DNA of 64,000 nt. It comes from Macrosoma leucophasiata. Taxonomy: Eukaryota > Arthropoda > Insecta > Lepidoptera > Hedylidae. Positions 21,700 to 36,600 of this stretch are shown piece by piece (position 1 is the stretch's first letter; the number at the start of each line of letters is the position of its first letter). The notes under the pieces were generated by a model. The model was not told where the DNA came from and made no database searches. It saw nothing but the letters and a program-made list of their open reading frames with translations. A program made the position numbers and the translations under genes. The DNA lies in NCBI GenBank assembly GCA_036365455.1, contig JAWQUS010000016.1:13291001-13355000 (forward strand). The letters run 5' to 3'.

Positions 21700-24600
21700 T
21701 TAAACTGCATCGAATTGGGCTGCCAAACGTGTACGACCTGCGGAGTTACAAATATATTGATTCGGGGATTTCAATATCTCACCTCGCCAATCTAACGTGA
21801 CTAACGTAAAACCAAAATTCGGTTACACCTTACACCACAGTAATATACCATGTATAACCTAAAGTCGTGAAGAGGCTGTAAGGCTGTTTCGAGATTCGTC
21901 ATCCACTCCCTTCACATAATTTTGTCCAATTCATCATCATTCATAACATCTACTGTTGGACAAAACCTTTCCTTGTGGCAATCTTTAGGAGGCGCCACTG
22001 GTTTTTACCAATAGTAGAGCTCCATTATCTAATCTACTAGCCGCTAAACGGTCAGGTGGTCATGTACCGCCCTGTAATTTCTGGCACAGAAGCGTAATAC
22101 CTAAGACCTCAGTAGTGGCAATGCATCCACATTGAAAACTCTAGTTTCATGTAGATATTTATAGGCTACAGTATAACTTACCATCAATGTAAAATATGCG
22201 CTTATTTGCCACTTAATAACATAAAAAAGGAACGGTCATAGGCCGCCCTTATCTAGCGATTGCTTGCGACCGTCGCCAGATCATCGGTCCAACTCATGCG
22301 GTACTTGCCTACACTTCATCTAATTTAAAAAATAAATTTGGGCGATGTGGTCGCTAAGCGACAAAACCCTTTATGCTGTATGGTGTTACATAAAACAAAA
22401 AAAAAAACTGATTGACTGAACCAAGCGCTGATCGCCATTTAGAGTTGCAAGAACTATAATAGTAAGTACACTTACGTTTATTTTCGGGAGTGAGTAGAGC
22501 CGTCGGAGTGGGCAACGCACTGGCGGGAGGAGAGCACCAAATATTTGTCTTCGGAGACTCGAATACACGAGAACCCTGTAAAATTAAAAAAAAAAACATA
22601 GAATTAAACTATCTCATACTTATTGTGAACTTATAAATCAAGACAGGCTTACTCTGACCATATAGAACTGAAGGAATCAATTCTGCAAACTCAAACTCAA
22701 TTTGTCTGCCAATAGTCAGTCAACCGAACAATGTGGCAGTCAAACCATATGTCAGTAGAGTTTTCACATAAAAACTACTGGACCGATTTTAAGGTAACAT
22801 TTAAAATTTATTCTCAAAAAGACAGTGACAAAATATTTTTAAGCTGCGTCGACTAACTGCTCATTTTTCACAATAACGAAGCCTTCTGTGTCTAATATCG
22901 AGTCCGGCGAAAACATCTGCAATGTCGGCCACACACCGCACGTTTTAATTGAGCAAATTTAGACCTGCACAAGTAAAAATTAACCACAATTTTTTTTGCA
23001 AACCTATAGAACAAATATTATTATTTATTGGCTTGTGTAAGACAATATTTTGAGAAAATAAAACTTAAGACAGGAGTGGCCAATATAAGCCAATTGTTTA
23101 CTTTCATTGCTGCTGCTTTCACTTTTTGACTGCCTCGTAGCCTAGTGGTAGCAGGCCACTAGGTACTAACTACGCTGAGGTCCTGGGTTCGATTCCCGGG
23201 TAGGGGGTTATCAGAGATAATGGTATAAAGTCCTTTATCTCTGGTGCTATTGGGGTTTTCCCATTTTCTGGAAATTTCCCAGTACCTCGAAGTTTGGTAA
23301 TGTGCCTGGAGATGTTACAGGCTCGCCACCTGTTACATGGGCCAAAACGTAAAAGGCGAATCGTGGGTGTTTGCATGTATGTTTGAATGCATGCATTTAC
23401 CTCTGCCTACCCCTTACGTAACGTTTTACTTTCAATTACCTTCTGTCCGGGCGGCGTGTCGTGTACGGAGTAATCCTCATGCAGAGCCGGCAAGGTGGGC
23501 AAGTCGCGACGCGGCGCCGACACTCCCGAGATCAAGGACCACCCGCCTTCACTCTCCATGAATACCGCACTCTGTTGCCGCAGGAACTCTGTTATACCTT
23601 CCACGCCTGCCAATCATCATTGGAATTACATTTCAATATTACTTTTTACATAATTTTTGTGTTATTTCGTTTATTTATTTAAATACGCTTACACTCACAG
23701 TCCCGTAGTAGGTATAAACCTGTGTTGTGGGTGCCGTTGTACATATACAATACATACACAAACACTCAGACCCGGAAAAAATATCTGTAGGCCATACAAA
23801 TATTTGTCTCGGTGCGGGGATCGAACCCGCGACCCTTCGAATCAAACTGTCATCTCACACCGCTGGACTAACCGGGTCGTCAAATTATTTGGATTTTTTA
23901 AATACAAACGGGTTATTTGAATCTGCGTAATAATTTTAGCCCAAAGGCTCATGTGACTGATATGTTTTTATTATTATTTTGAGATGGAACACTCGAGAGG
24001 TTGCAGGAGAACGTTTTCATAACAACGGTAATGGTACAAAAGTAATTTTATTATTCTCACCTATTTCGGCGCTCGGCGACGAGGAGCCGTATCGTTTGGT
24101 GAACTCGACGAAGATGTCGACCGCGGACATGGGGCCGAGGCGGTCCGACAGGATCTGAGCGATGCGCCACACCGTGCGCCAGGCGGGCGTCAGGCAAACG
24201 TGCCGATCCGACATCTCGATGACGCCGGACACGCTGAGGTCGTGCAGGTTGGGCTCCGAGCCGCGCAGCCTCCGGAACGCCGTCACGAAGTACTCCTCGG
24301 TGGAACCTCGGGCGACGCTCCGGTCGGCCGATAGCACCGCGGAGGCGGCCAAAGCGGCACTCGCCCACTGCGTATCCCCGGGGGCGTGAACCACGCCGTG
24401 CTCGACGCAGCCGCCGGCCGCGTAGACCAAAGCCTCCAGCGACGAGACGTCCAGGACGTCGGGCAGGGGCGGGGCGCCGAACTGAGCGGCGTAACGCACC
24501 GGGAGCGACGCGAGGGGCACCGGGGCCATCGCGCACAGTCTCTGCGCCATGACCGCCCGGGCGGCCCGGGCGGCCAGCCGCACGCTCCTCTCGCCCGAGG

Positions 24601-27600
24601 TTTCGCAGTACACGGTGACCGCTTCGGGTATCAACTCGAACAGCTCGACGAGTTTCACGCACCCGTAGTGTGCGACTCGCAGCTGACGACCGAAGTGCGC
24701 GTGGTACGCCGGCACGAATCGGGAGAACTCCATTCTGAGGTTCGGCGTGTAGCAGAGCAGTTCGACGGCTTGGACGGCGAATTGCACGGTGCGAGCGCGC
24801 TCCTCGGGCGTCGGAGTGCGACGGGGGAGGGCCACGGTCCCGTCGGGCGCCACGATCACGGCCTGCGGGGTGACCCTCTCCATCAGTTCCTCGATGGTGC
24901 ACACGCCGTAGTCGACTGGTGAAAAGGGGCGGCCGATCGCGGATTGGTACAGCTGCGGGATATCGTGCGGGAGAATAGCGCGGCCGGGTTGCACTTTCAG
25001 GAGCTTGATGAGATCCGAGGTCCATCGACGACTTTGAGCGGCCGCTGATATCGTAATCACTCGATACGATCCCGATCCCAATACCTAGGATAAATAAAGC
25101 GATCGTTGAATAACAAACTGTTCTTGTAAAAGAAAGGAAGTTCCTTAGAGTGGCACTGTACTCACCACAACGGTATGACTCAAAGCGGTCAACAGATCAG
25201 GCAACTTTGTGAATCCATAATCGGCTACACGGCATTGGCGTCCGAAATGATGGTGGAAAGCAGGAATAAGTCTGAAATACAAATGTTATATACTTTAAGA
25301 CTAAATCCTGCATATTAAATATAAAGTATTGTAGTAAAATTATTTCTTAACAAATTAACTACAAGTAATTTCATCAATATAGTGACTGACTTGCTAAAAG
25401 GTATGGAGCAGCGTGGCGCGGTTCGCAACAGGTCGATCAGTTCTCTCTCGAAGAGGGCAAGAATCGGCTCGAGGGCGGGCGCGGTGCGGGGCTTCTCTCG
25501 GTCGCCACTAGAACGGGACGTATCACCTGGAATTATTTAAAAATGTTACTACACGTCTGTATTCTGCATACCCGAAGGGTTCGAGACGTGACGATCCCAC
25601 CGCCCACTAGTGGAAAAATTTACTTCTGGTAGAGAATGCTTCCACTAGTGTAGTCAGTAGGGTAGGCCACTTATGTATGAGCAAAAAAAAAGATAATTTT
25701 TCTTATGGGCACAGTAATAAAACGGTGCCAAATTATAAGTATAAATAGATTGTAAAGTTTCGTAGCAATGAGAATTAATCTTTTGCCTCCGGATTAATGT
25801 TGAAATTGACAAAAATGTAGTTTATAAGGGCCTCAAAGCCCTGCCATACAAAGTTACACTAATTAATGTAGTTTGTAAATAAAACTCTTAAATTAACAAG
25901 AATTGTATTTATAACAAAAAAAGTAACAAATCAAACAGTTTTTCAGAACAAAAATAATTACTATTTTTTTTTTTTTGTGAAAGGTTTAGTTTGTGGCGAA
26001 ATCCTTTTTGCTATTGAATTTCGGAATAGCTTTTCTAGAATCTAACTGGACTTTGATGAATCTTTTTCTTGCTGTTTTATCACATAAAATGGCTGAAGCT
26101 TCAGTGACAGCCCTTTCAACAGCTTAAGTATGAAGGAAGATGTAAATAATCTTTTTGGGTATTTTTGGATGAGACTTTAGTAGTTTTCTGCACTTTAAAT
26201 GGTATGTTTGTACATTATCTTCATTCGTTTTGGCTCAACTGTAGGAATAGATGATTTGGACCATGTTTTTGTCAGTTATGAAATGACAACGGCTTCAATT
26301 TCATTGAATGATGGCCCTTTTTTGGTTTCGTAGTAGTCCACTCATAGAACTTCATTACATCTTCGTAGGTTGGCAAAATGATGTCTTTCAAATCACATAA
26401 ATCTCCGATTAAGGGATACTTCCAATTATAACGAGTGCGATCCACTCTCCTGATAGCGTAAAACAATGACTGCACTCTCTTAAGCAAAGTGCGTTACCGG
26501 TGCAGCCCGTGTCACTTGTCGTCTCATCTAACACCCCGCCTCCTTACACCTTTGACCTTGAATTCAACAATCGTTAAAATCGTTACTAAACACTATTGTG
26601 CTCAAAAACTATATGAATAACATGAAAATAATATCGGTACCGGTACATTTAAAAAGCTTTTGTTTTAACTTATCAGCAATCCGGAGGCAATAAATCTTAA
26701 AATAATGTAATAAAACTTTACATACAAATTAACCACACTATTTGGCACCATTTTACCGCCAAGCCATTCAAAGATAGTAAAAAAAAAAATTTGACTTACC
26801 CTAGTAGTCAGTCAACCGAAAAATGACGGTCAAACCGTTCCAATGGAGCGGTAGTAAGTGAAGGAACGCAAAATGGGCAGCATGCGGAGCGTGGCGATTA
26901 TGGCATATCCCCCTTATGGGAAAGGTTTTAAGGTTTTGGTCCAACAGTGGACATCTTTCGGCTGAGATGATGATCTCTAACTTAAAAGTGAGGACGACAA
27001 ATTTTCTGCTTCACTTCAAAATATTTCTCGGGCAGTCATACAGCTCGGTCCGACAGCGTTAATGGTCAGTTGGATACTAAAACTTAGGAATTTTTTCATA
27101 ACCAATTGTTATAAGATAGTAATAGCAAAAATAATACTGACTGTTAGCAAGCGACGGGGTATCAGGTCGAAGGGGCGCGCGCCAGGTGAGGTGACGCGAA
27201 GGGCTGTCTCTCAGCTCCAGCGTCGGCACGCTGCGCAGGAGCAACTCCAAGGCAACTCCGCGGCGCGTGTCAGTAACTAGCGGCGGGAACATCGCCTCGT
27301 AGCACTCCACGAAGCTGGGGAAATGGAGGAACATTATACCTCCGCTATAATAGGCCGAATGCTGAATATTAAAAAGTGGCAAAATAGCCGTATACCGAAT
27401 AGTTGCCGGAAAGGTTCACCATACAATATTCCACAAAATTAAATTGTCATTTTACAGACAATGATTCACAAACGATCAATTTCACAAACTTGTAATTCCC
27501 TAAATAATTACTCGACAAATATACATTTAATAAGTTAGGAAAAGACAAAGTATTATTTGAAAATTGTTCACTTAACAAACAAATACCTATGAAAAATAAA

Positions 27601-30600
27601 CAGCATTATGTATTAAAAAAATACCTAACATTTTAACCACGAATTTGGGGTTGTCTGTAAAATTAATATTTATGAAAAATTGTTTAATCAAGTAATTGGA
27701 TACTTGCCGAATACTTGTAGCATCTCTAATAATTATTAATCCTTTCATAAAGTGGTGCAATATACAAGAACGAGCGTGAACAATCAAGGAAAAATGAATA
27801 ATGAATAAGCATGTAATGGCAATGTTATTGGACTATTTAATGTGCAATTATGCTACTGATAAAACACAATCATATTAATTACCTAAGCAATGGCAAGATT
27901 CCTCCGTGGCTCTCCAAAAGAATATGAACATTCTTGGCCAATACTGCGATCTCCATGAATACCGGCTGCAGTATGCGACTCCCGTCTTCGTGGCCCGTGT
28001 TGATGCCGGCGTGAATGTGGCACTTCCACGGAGCTTCCTCCTCCTCAGGGTTGGAGGCGGGCGACAAGTCCACTAGCTGCACCATTCGTCCAAAACCCTC
28101 GTGGATGACGACTGTGTCTTTGACTTTCGCTATGTCGGACGTGGTTAGAGCGCAGCAATGGCGACTGGCGTACGCGTCGCGTAGACGCAGAAGGGGTAGC
28201 ATGTAGTTCTTCTGGTCTAGGAGGATGGCTCGTAGTCTAGCGCGAAGTACGTCTAGATTGGGAGCTGGGGAGGGCCTCCCGAGGGACAGCTCGAGCCTGC
28301 GACCGGCCCACTGGTTGTCTAATCGCCTCTTGTGCACGCGGGCGATGGCCAGACGTGCGTCCCATTCCGAACGTAGCACGACGGTCGCTAACGGACCTTC
28401 CCCGGCCGCCCAGACAGATACCCGGACTACGGGCACGTATTGGTTTAAGAGTTTTGTGATCATTTCCTAGAAAGATGTTTTTAATTTATATTTATTTGAA
28501 TTTAAATATCTTAAACATATAAATGGGATGGATATTTTAGTTTAGCAGTCTTGAAATGTTTGCATTTAAGCCGATTGTTACAAGGAACTACTTACAAACT
28601 ATAACTATACAATATGTAAGGGGAATAATGCACACTCTCTTACACCCTAATTAGAAAATCGACACCCTATGCATGCTTACCCCACCTCTACCTACGGCCG
28701 CACTTAAACACGAACCTACTCACACACACACACTGTTGCAATGTGATGTAGCGTAACCTGCGTACTCTATTTAACACTCGCTAGTAATAAGATTAATTTT
28801 CACTATTTTTTTTCTTAAATTATTATTTTTGATAAGTAGTACGTCTCAAGGAGTTCTAATGAACTAGTTGAGACTAGCATTTTATTTTGGATAGATGTTA
28901 GTGTCATTTTCGTTTGTGTTGGCTGTACACCAAATGGGTGACCATAATTTCCTGAATTGTAATTAATTTTGGGACAAAATATTACCTATATCAAAAATGT
29001 CTGAAATCGTTTCGGTTATCGATTCTGAACAAACTAGTTTCGGGTTGTACATTCAATCCTGTTACACGTTGTTTATCTAACCAGAAGTAAAATCTCAAAA
29101 ATAATATTAGTAATGCTCACTAATAGTAGTAACACACGTCCGGATTTAGGACCGAATCCGCTGACCAAATGCGCGCGAGCGGACCGCATCGGACTTGATT
29201 AATAATTATTATTCTCACACTCCTACACACGGCCAGATTCGGTTAGGAGCGTACCGAATCCGCTATCCGCTCCGTGCCAAATCCGAACGTGTGTTACTAC
29301 TATAAGCCTGATGTCTATTAGAATACAAGCAGTATCTACCGCTCTTTAGCTTAAAGAGAAAGCTTTATTTTTTAAATACAATTCCTTTGCCCATTACAAA
29401 CAATAATGTAATAAAACATTCAAATGTTTGAAAATAAATACACAACGAATAATCTATATATATAAAAATGCAACCCGTTTTCCTCGGTCACGGCATCACG
29501 CGTGAATGGCTGGACCGATTTGGCTAATATTGATTTTGAATGATTTTTGGAAGTCCAGGGAATGTTTAAAAGGTAAGAAAATATGAAGAAATTAAAGGGA
29601 AATAGTTAAAACCACCATTTCATTTTCCCATACAAATAGTCCGTATCTATCAAACCTTTGACACATGTCATATTTTTATTCTGAGGCAATACGAAGTTTG
29701 CCGGGTCAGCTAGCACAGTTATACATTTTGGATAAGAATATGAGTTCATGTAAATTTTACTAACACAAATAAAGTTCAATTACCTGTAATACGGTGGGTT
29801 CATACGGCGGCAAGTTTGTGACGGTTAATTCGGCGGTGGATTCGAATTCCCCTTCGCTGTTCTCACTGAAACTGGCAGACGAGTTCCAAGGTGACATGGC
29901 GCGGCTCTGGCTGAGCTCCCTGCGGCTGTCGTCCCCACTGTTGCTGGACGAGCACCCGGACCGGTCTAGACTCACCGAACCTTCGACATGGTTATAAGAT
30001 CCAGTTAAAATCAGACTTTTTTTAATGTTATGGAAGTGGGGCAAACAAGCATGCAGTTCACATTGACGTTAAGTAATGACTGCAGCCTAGAGACACCCAC
30101 ACAAAGACCAAGGTCAAAATGCAGATGCGTTACCACTCCTGAGGCCTAAGGTGTTATGCCTCTGTGCCGGAAATTACAGGGGCGTACATTTCCACCTGAC
30201 CGGAACACGATAGTGCTGAACACTACCATTTAGCGGCAAGTATATTAGGTAATGCGGTGGTGCCTTCACCCTCGAGCTCCGTCACTGGAGGTCTACCACC
30301 AGACTAATGTAATAATTGTTAAAAAGTGTCGTTTTTACTAAATGGTAGGTCGAGTACTGTTTCAGATTGAGCCTTTTTTATGTAAGGAAGGTGGCAAACA
30401 AGCATGCAGCTCACATTGATGTTAAGTGATGACTGCGGCCTATTGACATCTACATAATACCTACTAGAGGTCAAAATGCAGACCTAAGTTGTTGTCTCTG
30501 TGATAGTTATTACTGGGCCATACATTACCATCAAACTGGATCACGATAGTGCTGAACACTACCATTTGGCGGCAAATAAGAGGTTATGCGGTTGCGCCTA

Positions 30601-33600
30601 CACCCGCGAGCTCTGTTACTAGAGCTCTACCACCAGTAAGTCTTACGAATCGGCGTGCTGTATGAAGAGAATGATGAATGTAGAAGAAGCAAGGGAGGTG
30701 TGTCAGGACCGGAATATCTGGCGCTCCACTCTCTACCTACCCCGTGAGGGACTTGGCGTGAAGATACATACATAACTAAATAGAATAGTTAGGTATTCTG
30801 TAAAATTCGTTATGATTATTCACTAATTTGTACCTATATTTTCTTGCCAACGATCTGAACGCGTTGCGATTGCGACCAAGTTTTATATACTCACCATGGG
30901 TGCCTCTTATCTTGCGCGGCTTGGGAGCCGACGGTGGGCACGAGTCGAGAGTCGGGGGCGTGGGCAACTGCTGCAACGCCAATGCCCACTCTTGGGCCAC
31001 GCGCATACCACTCTCCACCTGCACATTATTATTACATATCGTAACGTAACTTCACCTTTCAATGCGTTACCACTCCCGAAGTGTAAGCTGATATGTCGCC
31101 GTGCCAGTAATAACAGGGTCGTTACCACCAGACCGGAACACGATAGCGCTGGCCGCTACTATTCAGCGGCAAATAGATTAGGTAATGCGATAGTGTTTAG
31201 AAATTAACGGAAAAAATAGAAAGAAAAACTTTACCTCGGGCAGGAATCGAATCTGCGACCTCAGGATAACCAGTCCTTCAGTAGCTTATATTGGGTTGCA
31301 CCAAGATATTTGTCAAAGTTAAAGTTACTGTAACATTTCACATCCTTCTCTAACATAAAGAAATCTGTTAATGTTAGAGAAGGATGTGAAATGTTACAAT
31401 AACTTTAACTTAAACAAATATCATGGTGCAACCCAGGCTTAGTATGTAGTAAAGCGGTTGGAAATCAAAATTTTCCTTTCCATTTATTTTTTAATTTCTG
31501 AAGTTCTCTTCAGAAATCTCTGAAGAGCTCTACCACCAGTCAGTGTACTTGCAGTTGAACAAACCTGAGGCGGTATAAAAGCAGGCCTGGGAGGCTGCGG
31601 CACCGGCACGGTGCTGTAGTACCCCTCGTCACTGGAATAGGCCGGCTGGAATGCAGTCCGAGCGTATCGAGTGCTTATCTTGCGGCCGAACACATCCTCA
31701 CCGTCCATACGTTTTAAGGCTCTGCAACAAATGGAACAACCGTTTTGTAACTGACAAACAAGCATGCAGCTAACATTGATGTTAAGTGATGACTGCAGCC
31801 TATAGACACCTACACAAAGACCAAAGGTCAAAATGCAGATGCGTTGCCACCCCTGAGAGCTAAGTTGTCCCGTGATAGTTATTACGGGGCCATATATTAC
31901 CATTTAACCGGAACACGATAGTGATGAATACTACGGCAGATAAATTAGGAAACACTTAAATTCTACTAAAATTCGCCGCTTGCTTTCAAGACTAAATAAA
32001 TAGTCTTACACTCACTCACAGCCTCACACTTCGTATAAACCTGTATCGTGGATGTCGTTGTACACACACAACACAAACAAAAACACCCAAACCCGAAACA
32101 AATGTATGTTGACCGTACAAATATCTGTCCCGGTGCGGGGATCGAACTCGCGACCCTTCAGTCAAGCGGTCGTCATAAACCTCTAGATTAGTCTAGATTA
32201 ACCAAAAGTGTACATATATAAAAAAAAACACACGAATAGCCAGTTAGAGCTATTATCATTGACATCTCGAGGCATATTACCAAACGCCGGGATCGGTGGC
32301 ACTGGGAAAATTTCAGATAAGGGAATCTATACTACTGAGACAGTCGTAATGTAATTATTTCTTAATTCTTACATGTTTGGAAATTCAACGCTCTTTTTGA
32401 GAACTAGCTGTGCCCGCATCCGCTCAGAATTTAATTCTAAAATAAAAGTATCCTAAGTCCTTATTCCATCAGCTATCTGACAGTCAAAGTCCGTCAAAAT
32501 CGGTCCAATCTCAAATCCAATCAAAAATATTTTAATATTACAGACACTCCAATTTTATTTATTTGTATAAAAGAAATAGATGGCTAGATCGTTGTCACTT
32601 CGCGCAGTAAAAAAATAAGGTTATGGTTAATAAAGTACGGTGTTTAAATTTGCTGATGTGTTTTTTTTATTATATGCATGAGTGTAGGAATCATGTGTCT
32701 TTTTTGTATAGAACACAATTAATGATAATGTCACTTCTAGAAACCACCATAAAAGTTGGTTGAAATTAGTCAGATATTAATCGTTAAAGAGCTGAATCAT
32801 ATGAAAAGTTGTGGTGAGCCACACTTCTGATATCAATTTCAATTAAAAGTAACATACATTTACTCACAATATGCGAATGTAATATTTATAAATAATTCAT
32901 ACGATCAACGTTAATTTGCACGATTGCAAATATCGAACGAGGAAAAGGCGTAATTATTTATGAAATTACAATTCATCGACAAAAATTAGCTGCAATGACA
33001 TTTTTTTCAACAATTTGTTGTGCAGCATTCGCGTTGACCGCGCAACGAATGCAAAACAATACAGTTACATTGTAGAAAATCAGCTGACGGCCACGCAAGA
33101 CGAACTTGATCGAAATGTCAGGCTTTGCAACGTCACACAGCGCGACCTTATTTTTTACAACGTACACAGAGATAGAAGGAAATAAAAATAAGATAAAACA
33201 TTAGAAATAAGTAGCCGTTAATGCGCTACTATTTAACGAGTTGTTTATCATCTAACAATTTTAATAGTAATAATTTGCGACTACTCAACACAAAACCACG
33301 TAGGTATCTGTAATATCGAAAACTAGCTGACCCGACAAACTTCGTACTGCCATATAATATTATTATTTCTTCTTGCTTTTATCCAATTACTTAGTTGATT
33401 CATTTTTATATAAATAGAAACATAATCTAATTCCAAATATCGTAATAGAAATGACCTACTCATTGGTAAACCCAACATCAAAACTGAGAATCAGAACCCG
33501 GAAAGTCGAGTTTAGCCCACGAGTACAGTTACGTATGAGTTTCAAAAAAACATTATTTTTTAGGATATGACCGTTAAATTAAAAGATAAAAAGAACTTAC

Positions 33601-36600
33601 CCGGTAAGTAGCATTTTATACTAAGTTACCACGCCTAAAATCATTAATTGCTTTAAAAGCCTAATAATAAACTTAACTAATAAAATATGATAAAAAATAA
33701 ATATATTGCACAATTTTTTAAAATTGAATGTGTTCCTGCTTGTGCCTGGCGATGCAATGAACGTTTAAAATTATAATTGATTCAAGTTGAAAAAGCATCA
33801 GTTATGAGGGTGAACGTGAAACGCGATTTCTAAGGACATGTTTACACGATGAATTTGATCACAAAGGATTACGGTGAGATTTGTACAGAAAAAAATAAAA
33901 AAAGGTAAAACAGGTTTTAAACATTATGTACTGAACCTAAAGAAAATTTCCTGGTATTTAAAATACTATTAACTCTCCGGAATGAAATACTTTAAAATTG
34001 AACTTTAGTATGGAGTGCTTCGCTTCTACTGTTGTTAAGAAAGAACATTACTATCCTGGTGATTAAAAAAAAATATAGGCCTGGTCATATTTTTTAGGTT
34101 CAACAGATAATATTTCAAAGCTGTTTTCCTTGTTCTTCTTTTATTTATTTTTTCTGTACGAATCAATGTATCAAAATAATCTTACCATGATTTTTTAAAC
34201 ATTACGAGAAGAACACCTATTACGAAATATTGTGACATTTCCAATGTTAAGATTGATGTAAACGTATGATACATCTAACATAAAAATGTTAATAAGTAAC
34301 GAATATGTCACGCCAGCATTTCGCAATTATACATTTGAATATTATGTGATGAACGATTAATATTATTTATCGATAAACTTTAAAAACAAATCAAATTATA
34401 CCTATTGCTAGAAAAATTAAAGTCTTAAGATATTTCGAAACATAATCGCCTATTTTCACATTATTCACAATGCACAAATCATGTCAAAAAGTGGAAAAAT
34501 GAAAGAAAAATTTGATGTCAGCTGAAATCGAACCCCCGATTTCAGGAGGATTTCGAGCCGCTTTACCACTAAGTTACCTCACGTACTGGACCGGTTATCC
34601 TGAGATCGAGATTCAATTCCTGAGGAAAGTCAAAATTTTCTCTCCAATTTTTTTAATTTCTATATTTTTATCAAGTTTAACTATCTTTATTCTAATAATT
34701 CATCCTAATTACGTCATTCAATATTCTTATTACTTATTAAACAAATCATTGGTGCGAAACAGAAATCAAAATATTCAAGCCCAAGCAAAAGAATATACCA
34801 CCACATTACACTTATGTACATATGTAACAACACGATGCAAAATATTTTTGTAGTTTAATATACACATATTTTTAAACGAAATTGATTATTGTAGTCTTTA
34901 CTGAGTCAACATGATAACTTATAGCGCTAATGTTATAGTGTAAGCTACGCCTTACTTACAAACAATTTCTTTCTTACCCTCAATTAAAGATTTTTTAAAC
35001 AACATTCAGTGAAATAACAAAAATTATCATACTACCGACATCCAATCAGCTGATTCATTCACAATACATTATAATAAACATGTTGAATGAAATTAACCAT
35101 ATAGTGCTGAACACTACCATTTAGCGGCAGATAAATTAGGTGATTTGGTGGTGGCTACGCCCACGAGTTCCTGCACTGGAGCTCTACCACCAGTAAAGCA
35201 AGTCTGCCGCCAAACGGCAGTGTTCAGCACTATCGTGTTCCAACTGCTATGGTAATGTATGGCCGCGTAATAACTATCACAAAGACATAACAACTAAGGT
35301 CTCAGTGTGGCAACGCGTCTTTGTGTAAGTGTCTATAGGCTACAGTCATCACTTTTCAAACCGCCCATAAGGGCTCCGACAAGTTTTAACAACTGCTATC
35401 TATCGCTTGCAACCGGAACCGACGGCTTAACGTGCCCTATGAACCACGGAAACGTTCATTTTTAATTTGCCACTAGCCGTCATCCATCACACACCCGACC
35501 GCGCCCGTACCGCTTAACTGAGTAGATCGCATGCGATCTACACCAGCCGCGGGACCATGCGCCCTTCAACCATAAATGAACAGACTTTTTTTATGTAAAA
35601 GGATGTAAAATCGAAAAAATGTATGAGGTGCGTGACGGTGAGGAGGCCAGTAAGCATAATATCCTTACTTATAAGAATGGCCCGGCGCGGCGTAAGCTTC
35701 AGCACAACAGTTGACGTGGTGACCGGGACCATCTTTCCACTGCAATTGACAGCCAACTTGTTTAACTGTGGTTCATCGACAAGTTCACCATTTCCATATC
35801 GCACATTGGCTCCTTCTCATCTAAGTGACCTGTATGTTACCTCACTATGACAGCAACCTATCTTATTATGACTATGCTTACCTAGAAGCGTGGTCCGGCG
35901 TAGGAAACCTCAGTAGGGCAGTTGGCGCGGTAACCCGGAGTACTTTTCCACCGCAATTGTCGGCCAGCCTGCGCAAGCGTCGAGACAACCGTTCTGGGGA
36001 CTGATCCATTGGTAAGTTCACCACTTCCACCTCGCATATTGGCTCCTCTTCCGATTGATCCGACTGGCTTACCTAAGTTGTTAACACACGCTCTTTGACA
36101 TAACTAGTTTCGAATTTCAAAATAATACATAAACAGTGATCTATTTAATTCTTGGAGTAGAAACAAAAACGAACATAGAATTGAATGTTTTTTTGACAAT
36201 TATAATAAAAAAGTTTCCAATTCCCTCTCTAGATTTTATTTAAATGGAGGATTGTAATTGGGAAATAGGTTAAAATTATTTTCATTTACAAATAGAATTC
36301 ATAAATTGCCATGTATTCCTTCAAAATTGATAAAGTAAATAATTTAAAGAAAATAATAAGTTTACTACTGAATAATTTAAACTTCATAAAACATGTGACT
36401 AAATTATATTTAACAATTAAAAGTTATAGTTTTACATTTCAATTATAGTTATTTAACTTACAATAACAAAGATACATTGTATTAGATACATAAAGAGAAA
36501 CTTAAACGGAGTAAAGTCAGTGAAAGTTGTTTACAACTTGTTTACAAAATGTTTAACCATTTTAAATTAATTGGTATTCTACTCAATATTACTGACATTT

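Larger units (their letters stand above)
28470..29780. other. MARF1 intron 9 with two small repeats
   Basis: Contains the TIR element at 29,124-29,302 and a Helitron-like or old TE fragment at 29,455-29,715, both listed separately. The rest is AT-rich without ORFs. Confidence 0.4.

Noticed and set aside
22354..22599. 81- and 60-aa ORFs
   Set aside because: Only 22,476-22,575 is a real MARF1 exon. The rest is intron read-through.
24057..25025. 322-aa overlapping minus ORF and 178-aa plus ORF inside the MARF1 exon
   Set aside because: Arg/Pro-rich shadows of a GC-rich exon. The true frame (24,061-25,084) continues LOTUS repeats and splices in phase on both sides.
36067..36072. Alternative acceptor for the RRM1 exon at 36,067
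   Set aside because: Once the exon 36,666-36,783 is included, phase 0 is needed and the acceptor before 36,072 fits. 36,067 only fits if that exon is skipped.
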